From assembly GCA_002709225.1 (NCBI GenBank), contig PAQH01000131.1, positions 1 through 50,378 on the forward strand: a DNA stretch of 50,378 nucleotides, written 5' to 3'. A program made the translations under genes and the position numbers. The DNA is from Planctomycetaceae bacterium (lineage in GTDB: Bacteria; Planctomycetota; Planctomycetia; Pirellulales; Pirellulaceae). Below the pieces are notes generated by a model, which did not search any database, was not told where the DNA came from, and saw nothing but the letters and a program-made list of their open reading frames with translations. Positions 15,998-23,385 of the stretch are shown here, piece by piece. Position 1 is the first letter of the stretch, and the number at the start of each line of letters is the position of its first letter.

Positions 15998-16945
15998 ATG
16001 ACGCGACTCCTGTTACCCAGATCCCCTCGTGGTCAGGTTTTTCTTCTGCTACTAGGCGGCCTCGGTGCGGCGCTGTGCGGCTTCGCCTTGTCGCAAATGG
16101 CATTCTTTCCTCAAACCCCTAACGCCCCAGCGCTGGTCACCCGCGTGTATGACTCCGCACCCACCCACGAGGTCACCACGCGTGGTGAATTTCTCTACCA
16201 GACACAGTGTGCTAAATGCCATGGCATCGAGGGGCACGCTGACGCCGAAGGCGGTGAACATCTGCAACCTCCGCCGCGGGATTTCGCCACCCGTCCCTGG
16301 CGGTTTTCCGTGACACGGGCCTCCATTCGCCACGTTATCGCCCAGGGGATTCCCAAAACAGCGATGTCCGCCTCGAAACATCTGACGAACGCGGAGCTCG
16401 ATGATCTGACTGACCACGTACTGCGACTCTCGCGAAACGCTCAGACCACGACAAACCGACCAGCTCCACCGGCGGACGATCGCTGGACAACTGCGGGCTT
16501 TACCCGACGGGGTACACCCCGTCCTGCACCCGCACTTGAGATCACGAGCCTGGCCGGAGAAGCCAGCAGCATGTCCAGTTTCCGCGGCAAAATCGCGATC
16601 CTTAACTTCTGGGGCACGAATTGCGTGCATTGCCTGCAATCGATGCCCGCGCTCAGCCAGCTTGCCCGCGAACTCGACCCTGAGAAAGTCGTTATCGTGA
16701 ACGTATGCGCCGACACCGACGACGTAGCGCAAATTGACAAAGTCACCCGTCGTTTCGCGCCCCAGCTTACCTTCTATGTCGACGACGCGGGGCTAGCACG
16801 GTTTCGGTACGACGCCAATCTCCTCCCCACTGTATGGATCATGGGAAGCGACGGCCAGCTCCTGGGCCGCTCAACCACGGCGCCAGACTGGTCGGGTGCT
16901 GCCATACGCGAACTGCTCGCAAAGTTGTCCGCGCACCCGGGCTGA
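15998..16945 (+). CDS. Cytochrome c-thioredoxin (TlpA-like) fusion protein, exported
   Basis: 315 residues from ATG 15998; CGGAG at 15984-15988 gives good spacing, making the in-frame GTG at 15989 less likely. A hydrophobic segment (about 14-35) is a signal or anchor. A single c-type heme domain follows: CAKCHG (71-76), axial Met likely in PKTAMSA (about 123). After a linker, residues about 175-315 are a TlpA/ResA-like thioredoxin: ILNFWGTNCVHCLQSMPALS with active-site C209-V-H-C212, then 'VVIVNVCADTDD' and 'LLPTVWIMGSDGQLLGR' with the cis-Pro. A heme protein joined to a thiol-disulfide domain suggests cytochrome maturation, copper-site assembly or electron transfer to disulfides in the periplasm. 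It is the last gene of the Cys-rich/propeller group. Confidence 0.9.
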   Translation: MTRLLLPRSPRGQVFLLLLGGLGAALCGFALSQMAFFPQTPNAPALVTRVYDSAPTHEVTTRGEFLYQTQCAKCHGIEGHADAEGGEHLQPPPRDFATRPWRFSVTRASIRHVIAQGIPKTAMSASKHLTNAELDDLTDHVLRLSRNAQTTTNRPAPPADDRWTTAGFTRRGTPRPAPALEITSLAGEASSMSSFRGKIAILNFWGTNCVHCLQSMPALSQLARELDPEKVVIVNVCADTDDVAQIDKVTRRFAPQLTFYVDDAGLARFRYDANLLPTVWIMGSDGQLLGRSTTAPDWSGAAIRELLAKLSAHPG

Positions 16946-17029
16946 TTGACCAAGTCAAACGCCGCCCGCCTGTTCGCGTGTGCTCGCCTCGGCGCGTCTG
17001 GCGCACCTGCAGATGGGGGGTCGTTGGCG

Positions 17030-17035
17030 TACAAT
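17030..17035 (+). promoter_or_regulatory. Candidate -10 element TACAAT
   Basis: TACAAT lies 59 bases before the ATG at 17094, directly after TTGGCG. A suitable -35 box is not obvious. Confidence 0.3.
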
Positions 17036-17093
17036 GTCCTCGGTATGAGCGCTCGATATCAGCACCAGGTGTGTTCAGCCGACGAGGCCCGCC

Positions 17094-17228
17094 ATGTCGC
17101 ATTTGATGTTTTGCGTCGTCGCGGGTTTAATGCTCCTCAGCGCCATCCTGAAGGGAATTGGCTCGGTGATGAAACAAAACGAAGCAAACCGCAACGAAGA
17201 CCGCTCGCGGGATCAAACACCCTTCTAA
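17094..17228 (+). CDS. 44-residue single-pass membrane mini-protein
   Basis: ATG 17094 to TAA 17228 encodes 44 residues: a hydrophobic stretch (about 4-25: LMFCVVAGLMLLSAILKGIG) followed by a polar, charged tail (KQNEANRNEDRSRDQTPF). GAGG lies at a workable distance upstream and TACAAT 59 bases upstream. The clean split into a membrane segment and a hydrophilic tail argues for a real small protein. No family is recognised. It is flanked by the end of the cytochrome-thioredoxin gene and, convergently, by the Gfo/Idh/MocA gene. Confidence 0.5.
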   Translation: MSHLMFCVVAGLMLLSAILKGIGSVMKQNEANRNEDRSRDQTPF

Positions 17229-17246
17229 ACGCCTCCGTTTGTGTCC

Positions 17247-17283
17247 GCGGTCACTCTGGTGCCCGCCAGCGGGACGCTACCGC
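17247..17283. terminator. Inverted repeats between convergent genes
   Basis: CCCGC-ca-GCGGG (17262-17273) sits inside a weaker outer pairing of GCGGT with ACCGC. It lies between the mini-protein and the stop of the minus-strand oxidoreductase and could end transcripts from both sides. No T-run is evident. Confidence 0.3.
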
Positions 17284-18404
17284 TAACCAAGTGTGAAGTC
17301 CGGCAGCGGGACGATCTGTCCACCCTGTTCGGCCGACTGGTGCGCGCAGATCCCCACGCAGGTCCAGTTCGCGCTAGTGACCGCGTTGGGCCAGGGGTCG
17401 CGATCCTCACCGAGGGCCGTCAAAAACTCGTTGACGAGATGGGGGTGGGAGCCGCCATGGCCTCCGCCCTGGATAAACGAGAGATGTTCCGCGTCGTGGA
17501 TCTCTTGCGGCAGGGTAAACCGCTGGATCGATTCCGGAAGTAGATGCGCGTAATCGGGCACCTCCACTTTTTCCGGAATTTCAGGCTCCGGCTTCTTCGC
17601 CGTATGAATCACATGGGGCTCATTTTCCACAAGCGTCCATTCAAAACTTTTCTTGCTTCCATACACGTCAACGCTCTCCCGATATTGGCGAGCCACGTCG
17701 TACAAAAAGCGCCAGATGTGAGCCGTCAGGTCACTGTCCTTGACCTTGATGTGGCAGGTTTCCACGGCGAACCGGTTGCCCGACTTCTCCGCAATGTCGT
17801 CACGGACCGTTCCCGAACCGAAACAACTGACGTACTCCGCCAAACCATCCACTAATCCCAAGCAAGGACTGACAACGTGTGTGGCATAGTGCATCGGGAT
17901 CATGCGTTCCCAGTACTCGGGCCAGCCGTCCATGTCCTGCGGGTGTGAGGCTGCCAGGTGCTGAATCTTGCCCAGCTCACCCTTGGTATACATCTCTTTG
18001 ATGAAGAGAAACTCACGGCTATAGACGACCGTTTCAGCCATCATGTATTTCAGGCCGGTTTGCTGGACTTTCTCGACAATCTGACGACACTCGTCGATCG
18101 TCGTCGCCATCGGCACGGTACACATGACGTGTTTGCCCGCGTCCAGCGCTTGCAGTGACATGCGCGCATGATCCGCAATCGGAGAATTGATATGGACGTA
18201 GTCAATATCGGGATTGGCGAGCACTTCTTCGTATTTTGTGTAGCGACCGTCGATGCCGAATCGATCACCCACTTTGTTCATCTCTGCTTCATTGCGCCGA
18301 CAAATTGCGGCCACCTCGGCGTGCGGGTGGGCCTGATAGATCGGAATGAATTCTGCACCAAACCCCAAACCGACCATGGCCACCTTGTATTGCTTGTCCG
18401 ACAT
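17283..18404 (-). CDS. Gfo/Idh/MocA-family oxidoreductase
   Basis: A 373-residue protein on the minus strand (ATG at 18404). The N-terminal Rossmann fold is clear: KVAMVGLGFGAEFIPIY with GxGxxG, then 'EVAAICRRNEAE' as the second strand, and 'IDYVHINSPIADHARMSLQALDAGKHVMCTVPMAT'-like order over about 68-100. The usual family EKP motif (with the catalytic-site Lys) is replaced here by TVP. The C-terminal half has the family alpha/beta domain with EYWERMIPMHYATH (about 165-180) and GGGHGGSHPHLVNEF (about 325). These enzymes oxidise or reduce sugars and other polyols with NAD(P)(H) in the cytoplasm; substrate unknown. No Tat or Sec signal is present, unlike many planctomycete members. It stands alone on this strand. 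Confidence 0.93.
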   Translation of the reverse strand: MSDKQYKVAMVGLGFGAEFIPIYQAHPHAEVAAICRRNEAEMNKVGDRFGIDGRYTKYEEVLANPDIDYVHINSPIADHARMSLQALDAGKHVMCTVPMATTIDECRQIVEKVQQTGLKYMMAETVVYSREFLFIKEMYTKGELGKIQHLAASHPQDMDGWPEYWERMIPMHYATHVVSPCLGLVDGLAEYVSCFGSGTVRDDIAEKSGNRFAVETCHIKVKDSDLTAHIWRFLYDVARQYRESVDVYGSKKSFEWTLVENEPHVIHTAKKPEPEIPEKVEVPDYAHLLPESIQRFTLPQEIHDAEHLSFIQGGGHGGSHPHLVNEFLTALGEDRDPWPNAVTSANWTCVGICAHQSAEQGGQIVPLPDFTLG

Positions 18405-18594
18405 GCTGTGCTCCGGGTTAACAGGCGCGCCGGCTCGTGATCGGCGCGTCGAGATGTTGGTGGGATGAAGTTGCCGACCAGCGTTTCGCCTCCCGGCCCC
18501 TCCGTTGTAGAGCAGAGTTCCGCCGGCATCCAGTGGGGCGCCCCGTCAGGCCGCACGACCTGCACGGCGACCTGATCCGAATCGACCTGGCCCC

Positions 18595-18600
18595 TATACT
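18595..18600 (+). promoter_or_regulatory. Candidate -10 element TATACT
   Basis: TATACT ends 39 bases before the GTG start at 18640, well placed for a promoter of the DUF4838 gene. The region 18405-18594 separates divergent genes. A matching -35 box is weak. Confidence 0.35.
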
Positions 18601-18639
18601 ATTTCAACTACTTCAGCTCCCGCGCTAGCGAGGTTTCCA

Positions 18640-21600
18640 GTGTTCCAACGCGTTACTCAGTTTCTCCCCTATACCCTCGGTGTACTGGGATCGTTCTTCG
18701 CGCCACCCGCACTTGAAGCGTCGGTGCGTGTGTTCGGCCCCGCACAACCACAGCCCCAGGTGGTAGCGGGCGGGCAGCCGCTCTGCCAGGATGCCGCCCG
18801 GGATCTGTGCCGTTATCTTTCGCGTATCAGCGGCCAGGAGATCCAACCGCGACAACCCACTGACCCAAAAGCGCTCACCATCCATGTCGGCCTAGATGCC
18901 TTCGTCGCAGAACACGCACCCGAGATCAAAGAACTGCGGGGGGATGGGTACCTGATCAAGGTCCTGCAATGCGAGGGAACATGGCATTTGATGCTGGCGG
19001 GTAAATTGGCACGGTCTGCCCAATGGGCTGTGGAACGGTTCTTGCACGATTTTGCTGGCGTCCGCTGGCTTTTCCCCGATCCTCGCTATGGCGAAGTCGT
19101 GCCACAGCAGACCGCATTGGTGATTCCCGCGGACCTGGACCGGCGCCACGAGCCCGACTATCTCAGCCGCTCCAATTGCGGAATGTACTACTTCTCACCA
19201 CCTCGCAAACTTTTGCGACTGGCCTCGTACGGCGACGGATACGGCGGGCATGCCATCCAACACATTTTCGCCGCCCAAGAGTTCAAAGAGCATCCGGAGT
19301 GGTTCGCACATTTCGATGGCAAACGTCAATGGTGGAGTTACGGCAACGGTTGGCAAATCTGCACGACTCAACCTGGAACGGTGCAACGCGCTGTGGATTA
19401 CATCGACGCGTTTTTTACCAAGAACCCAGATGTCACGGTCGTTTCCATCGGCCAAAACGACGGCAATGGGTGGTGCGAGTGCGAGGAGTGCACCAACTTT
19501 GTCAACTCATTCTCACCTCCCTATTCACTCTCCGACCGCTGGTTCCATTGGGTCAATCTAGTGGCCGCCGAAGTGCGTGTTAAGTATCCCGGAAAATGGG
19601 TGGAATCGATGGCCTACGCCAGCACGTCGACGCCGCCACGGTTCAAACTTCAACCGAATGTCGCCATCACCAAAACATTCGTTTTGGAGAACGAGTTCCA
19701 ACAGGCGGAAAAATGGAAAACGGTCTGCAACTCGGTAAATCTGTACTCGTATATGTACGGCGCCTCGTTCCTCGGCTTTCGCCACTACCCGCGGGCTGCC
19801 CAGGAATTCCTCAAATGGGGTCACGATGAGCTGGGTGCGTTGGCGCATGTTACCGAATGTGGCGGTGACTGGCCGTTTGACGGTCCCAAGTATTATTATC
19901 TGCAAGCCCTGCAATGGGATGTCGACGCCGATGTTAACCAGATTATGGATGAGTTCTGTACCGCTTCGTACGGAGCCGCCAGGACGCCAATGCGTCTCTT
20001 CTGGGACCGTCTCGAAGAAGTCTATCTACGCAGACGACCCGGCCCCTACCGAGGTGAGCACAAAGACTGGTTGTTTTACCAGTGGGTCTCTTGGTCCAAT
20101 AGTTCCTACGTGCAGCCGAATGACGAATTTCGCGAATATACGGCGGAGGATATTCAATTCCTGGGCCAGTGCGTGCGCGACGCACAATCCCTCGCGGCCA
20201 AGGAACCGCCGGCCGTGCAGTTTCGGCTACAACGCCTTGTCGAAGCCTGGATATTCCAGCGCACCCTGCTCACCAGCCATGTTGAATTTTCTTCCCTCCC
20301 GTTAGAGGTCACGATCAAGAATGAACAGCAGGCGCGCCAAGCCGCCGCGCTGGCGCGGCGCATCGCGCAAGTCCGCGCTGACCGCAAGTCCGCGTTGGCA
20401 CAGATGCGCGCCTACCCTCATATCAACCCGCGCATCAGCTCACCCTCATTCTGGTCGTGGGCAGCCGCGGTCTCTCTTTTCAGTCACGAAGAAACATTAC
20501 TGGACGGGTTGTGCAGCGCCATCACACACTACCAGCTGTCCATACAAGGAGCCAAGCCGGTCCAGTCTTACTGGGAACGCATACTTCAAACCGACCCACT
20601 GGCGCGCCACGCACAGACCCAATTGGCAACGTTGCGAAACTCCGCAACACCCAACCTGTTGGCCAATGGGGGCTTTGAAACCGGAAACCTGGACGGCTGG
20701 CAGACCGAAACCGGCTTGGTGGTCGCCAGCGCGGCTGCCGCCCGCTCAGGAAATTTCGGGGCAGTCGCAACCACGAGAGGTCCAGCCACACTCTCCCAAA
20801 CTGTGAACGTGTCACCCTTCGAGCGTTACCGCTTGACCGGTTGGTTCCAAATGACAAGCGACCCTCCCAGCCCCGCAGTCCCCCTTGAGACCACCGTCGA
20901 GTTTTTCGATGGCGGACAGCAAATCTATTCCCCACCCATCCGGATGCTGGCCGATACACTCGCAGCCACGACAAGCTGGGCCCGCCTCCAGACCATGGTG
21001 ACGGTTCCACCCCATGCGGACACCGCCCGCATCCGCCTGAGGCACAGTTTCGCGAGTACTGTCCAGTGGGACGACATCCGTTTCTCGAAACAGCTTTCCG
21101 GACCGGCAATCCAACACGGAACACTTCACGATGCATTCACGGCCCCCCGCCTCGACAGCGACCAATGGGTCCGCATGCCTGGTCAAGGCGGCGTCACTTC
21201 GCCGCCTCTGCGCGACGGTTGGTTGACCTGGACTGACGCCAGTTATCCCATCAGCACACTTGCCCGCTTCAATTCCCTTCTGGAAAAACCCGCGCCGATG
21301 CGTTACCGCCTCCGTTTTCACATCAAAGCGGACGAGACCGATTCCGACATCGCTGGTCGCAGCGCAGGACTGAGTATCGGGAATTTTCGCCAGCCGACCA
21401 CGCGCCTCTTGTGGTATCTCTACTTCACTTCCACGAGCCGTACTCAACCCATGCTCTCCGCGTTTGACGATCAGTCGGGCCGTCGCGTCTATGCCAACTC
21501 CTGGCAGATACCGCATCTCGCCAACCGTGGCACCGACCTCTGGTGCACCATCGACTTCGACCAGCACGAAGTGGCTGTCTACGTCGCGGCGGGCAGCTAT

Positions 21601-21747
21601 CAGGAGACGCCGGACACCGTCGTCTGTCGGTATCAACACAAATTGACGGACATTACCGCCAATGGATCTGCCTATTTGACCCTCTACAAGGGAAGTTATC
21701 AGCTCGATGAAATCAGCCTCCGCAGGACGGTTCATCCGGCACCATGA
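18640..21747 (+). CDS. DUF4838 protein with C-terminal CBM-like and LamG-like domains
   Basis: A 1035-residue protein with a GTG start at 18640 and AGG about 8 bases upstream; residues 1-27 look like a Sec signal. Residues about 30-130 resemble the alpha-glucuronidase N-terminal (GH67-type) domain, ending in the anchor 'DFAGVRWLFPDPRYGE'. DUF4838 follows to about 430 with 'EHPEWFAHFDGKRQW', 'ICTTQPGTV' and VSIGQNDGNGWCECEECTNF, the family signature. A helical region (about 480-640) precedes a CBM4/9-like jelly roll (NLLANGGFETGNLDGWQ, from about 670) and a LamG-like domain (about 825-1030). DUF4838 proteins are suspected glycoside hydrolases; substrate unknown, and the two added domains suggest polysaccharide binding. 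The methyltransferase follows after a 156-base gap. Confidence 0.9.
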   Translation: MFQRVTQFLPYTLGVLGSFFAPPALEASVRVFGPAQPQPQVVAGGQPLCQDAARDLCRYLSRISGQEIQPRQPTDPKALTIHVGLDAFVAEHAPEIKELRGDGYLIKVLQCEGTWHLMLAGKLARSAQWAVERFLHDFAGVRWLFPDPRYGEVVPQQTALVIPADLDRRHEPDYLSRSNCGMYYFSPPRKLLRLASYGDGYGGHAIQHIFAAQEFKEHPEWFAHFDGKRQWWSYGNGWQICTTQPGTVQRAVDYIDAFFTKNPDVTVVSIGQNDGNGWCECEECTNFVNSFSPPYSLSDRWFHWVNLVAAEVRVKYPGKWVESMAYASTSTPPRFKLQPNVAITKTFVLENEFQQAEKWKTVCNSVNLYSYMYGASFLGFRHYPRAAQEFLKWGHDELGALAHVTECGGDWPFDGPKYYYLQALQWDVDADVNQIMDEFCTASYGAARTPMRLFWDRLEEVYLRRRPGPYRGEHKDWLFYQWVSWSNSSYVQPNDEFREYTAEDIQFLGQCVRDAQSLAAKEPPAVQFRLQRLVEAWIFQRTLLTSHVEFSSLPLEVTIKNEQQARQAAALARRIAQVRADRKSALAQMRAYPHINPRISSPSFWSWAAAVSLFSHEETLLDGLCSAITHYQLSIQGAKPVQSYWERILQTDPLARHAQTQLATLRNSATPNLLANGGFETGNLDGWQTETGLVVASAAAARSGNFGAVATTRGPATLSQTVNVSPFERYRLTGWFQMTSDPPSPAVPLETTVEFFDGGQQIYSPPIRMLADTLAATTSWARLQTMVTVPPHADTARIRLRHSFASTVQWDDIRFSKQLSGPAIQHGTLHDAFTAPRLDSDQWVRMPGQGGVTSPPLRDGWLTWTDASYPISTLARFNSLLEKPAPMRYRLRFHIKADETDSDIAGRSAGLSIGNFRQPTTRLLWYLYFTSTSRTQPMLSAFDDQSGRRVYANSWQIPHLANRGTDLWCTIDFDQHEVAVYVAAGSYQETPDTVVCRYQHKLTDITANGSAYLTLYKGSYQLDEISLRRTVHPAP

Positions 21748-21899
21748 CTCACCGCCGCAACTCGCGTTTGGGGTACACCACCGCCCTTTGTCAGGACGGG
21801 GCATTGCGTCCTACAGTCGCACGACCCAAGATGGGTGATTCTGCCGAACCACGCGTCGCAACCGCGGCCCCGTTGCCGCCTGCATTGATTCACGGGTGA
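21744..21899 (+). CDS. Possible 51-residue protein overlapping the DUF4838 stop (ATGA)
   Basis: ATG 21744 overlaps the TGA of the DUF4838 gene by the ATGA arrangement typical of coupled genes and stays open for 51 codons, ending 4 bases before the GTG of the methyltransferase. The product (MTHRRNSRLGYTTALCQDGA at the start) has no signal, domain or known relative that I recognise, and is Arg/Ala/Pro-rich. It may be non-coding. Confidence 0.22.
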   Translation: MTHRRNSRLGYTTALCQDGALRPTVARPKMGDSAEPRVATAAPLPPALIHG

Positions 21900-21903
21900 C
21901 CGG

Positions 21904-22557
21904 GTGAGCACCAAACTCTACAAAAGCAGCCGCGTTTACAACTTCTTCATGAAACGCATCGGTTACGAAAAGAGTATCGACCGATTTCTGTCAACGCTCG
22001 ACTTCGACCCACCACCAGCGTGCCGCATCCTCGACGCCGGTTGTGGTACCGGTTTTCTCGGCCTTCATTTTCTTCAGCGCTGGCCCCGCGCCGAACTGCA
22101 CGCCACCGATCTGGAACCGAATTTCCTCCGCACTACTTTGGCCAATGCGGGACAGCGCGGGCTCTCTACCCACCGCATACTCACCAGCGTCTCCGACATT
22201 TCCGCACCCAAACAGGCAACCGATCTGGACGGAACTCGCCACACTCTGGTGGACAGCTCCTACAACCTGATCTGCCTGGGAGCGGTCGTTGGTTACGCCA
22301 ATGACACCGAGATGAGCCTGAGGCAATTGATGCAATTACTGGCACCCGGAGGCACGCTACTCAACATGGAAATGAACGAAAGCCCGACCGGACGCTTTGT
22401 CTCGTGGCGGTACCAATACCAGAACATTCCCCTGACGCAATTTGCACAAGTGATCCGGGATGAGGGCGGTGAAGTAACGTCAGCCGCACTCGGCCTGAAA
22501 TATTTCCCCGCCTGCCTGACCCGAATTGCGTTTGTCGCCCGCAAAGCGGACTGCTGA
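21904..22557 (+). CDS. Class I SAM-dependent methyltransferase
   Basis: A 217-residue protein with a GTG start at 21904. The nucleotide-binding signature CRILDAGCGTGFLGLHFLQ (about 40-58) is motif I of the Rossmann-type methyltransferase fold, followed by ELHATDLEPNFL with the acidic residue for the ribose hydroxyls (about 68-78), 'YNLICLGAVVGYAND' (about 120-135) and 'LLAPGGTLLNMEMNE' (about 147-160). The length fits small cytoplasmic methyltransferases. Substrate cannot be told; small molecules or quinone-like compounds are the usual range. It sits between the DUF4838 and dioxygenase genes and is followed by a hairpin, so it may end that transcript. Confidence 0.88.
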   Translation: MSTKLYKSSRVYNFFMKRIGYEKSIDRFLSTLDFDPPPACRILDAGCGTGFLGLHFLQRWPRAELHATDLEPNFLRTTLANAGQRGLSTHRILTSVSDISAPKQATDLDGTRHTLVDSSYNLICLGAVVGYANDTEMSLRQLMQLLAPGGTLLNMEMNESPTGRFVSWRYQYQNIPLTQFAQVIRDEGGEVTSAALGLKYFPACLTRIAFVARKADC

Positions 22558-22567
22558 GCCACACCCT

Positions 22568-22586
22568 CGCGGGAAGCAACCCCGCG
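22568..22586 (+). terminator. Hairpin after the methyltransferase
   Basis: CGCGGG (22568-22573), loop aagcaac, CCCGCG (22581-22586), 10 bases after the methyltransferase stop. It lacks a T-run. It separates this gene from the promoter candidate of the dioxygenase. Confidence 0.4.
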
Positions 22587-22603
22587 ACATTGAGAAACTT
22601 CCT

Positions 22604-22632
22604 TTCCCACTTCGGGAAGTGATTGCTATGCT
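22604..22632 (+). promoter_or_regulatory. Candidate sigma-70-type promoter with overlapping inverted repeat
   Basis: TTCCCA (22604-22609), 17 bases, TATGCT (22627-22632), about 40 bases before the dioxygenase ATG. An exact inverted repeat CACTTC-gg-GAAGTG (22608-22621) lies between the two boxes and is well placed to be an operator. This is a reading of position and sequence only. Confidence 0.4.
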
Positions 22633-22671
22633 ATAGGCAATGTCCCATTTGCCAACTGCAGGGAGTCTTTC

Positions 22672-23334
22672 ATGCCCACGCCCGCCGAACGTCGCCAGCT
22701 CCTCAAACAAATGGCCTTTACCGCTGCCGCCTTCTCCACGCCCGGCTTATTGGCCGAAGAGCTGACGCGCACGGCCCGTCAGGCGGAGGGGCCCTTTTAT
22801 CCCGACAAACTTCCGCTGGACACCGACAATGATTTATTGCTCTTGAACGACTCGACCACACCCGCACTTGGCCAGGTGACCCATCTCACAGGGCGCGTTC
22901 TCGGTCCGTCAGGCCTGCCACTGCGCAACGCCGTTGTCGAAATCTGGCAGGCGGACAACGCGGGCACATACATCCACAGCAAGAGCAAACAAGAACGGAC
23001 TGACAAACATTTCCAAGGGTTTGGCCGGTTTCTGACCGGGAGCAAAGGCGAGTACTATTTCCGCACGATCAAACCCTCGAAATATGTCGGGCGAGCGCCA
23101 CACATCCACTACGCTGTCTACGTCGGCGGCAAGAGGATGCTGACCACGCAACTCTACGTGAAAGGCGACCCACAGAATGAAAAGGACTTCCTCTTCAAGG
23201 AAGCCAAAACACCCGAGGCTCGCGCCTCCATCGTCACCGACTTCAAACCCATTCCCAACTCCCAGGCGGGAGAGCACGCCGCGCACTGGGAAATTGTCCT
23301 GGGGAAAACCCCAGAAGATCGCGAGAAACGGTGA
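22672..23334 (+). CDS. Intradiol ring-cleavage dioxygenase (protocatechuate/catechol dioxygenase-like)
   Basis: A 220-residue protein from ATG 22672 with GGGAG six bases upstream. The N-terminus (ERRQLLKQMAFTAAAFSTPG) looks like a Tat or Sec export signal. Family marks follow: AEGPFYPDKLPLDTD (about 38-52), GRVLGPSGLPLRNAVVEIWQ (about 74-93) and the iron ligands of the intradiol fold: Tyr100 (AGTYIH), Tyr128 (GEYYFRTIKP), His144 and His146 (RAPHIHYAV), with Arg131 in the usual substrate-site position. The non-heme Fe(III) site is therefore complete. It would cleave catechol-type aromatics between the hydroxyls with O2; which one is unknown. An export signal is unusual for catabolic relatives, but common among planctomycete copies as far as I recall. 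The sulfatase gene begins close downstream. Confidence 0.92.
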   Translation: MPTPAERRQLLKQMAFTAAAFSTPGLLAEELTRTARQAEGPFYPDKLPLDTDNDLLLLNDSTTPALGQVTHLTGRVLGPSGLPLRNAVVEIWQADNAGTYIHSKSKQERTDKHFQGFGRFLTGSKGEYYFRTIKPSKYVGRAPHIHYAVYVGGKRMLTTQLYVKGDPQNEKDFLFKEAKTPEARASIVTDFKPIPNSQAGEHAAHWEIVLGKTPEDREKR

Positions 23335-23385
23335 CCACAACTGTTTGCCGTGCAGTCCGTCGAGCTGCAGTCTTTGGGCAATACC

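Noticed and set aside
16052..16732. 226-codon minus-strand frame
   Set aside because: Opposite to the cytochrome c-thioredoxin gene, whose motifs are unmistakable.
20812..21804. 330-codon minus-strand frame
   Set aside because: Shadow of the DUF4838 gene, with no domain.
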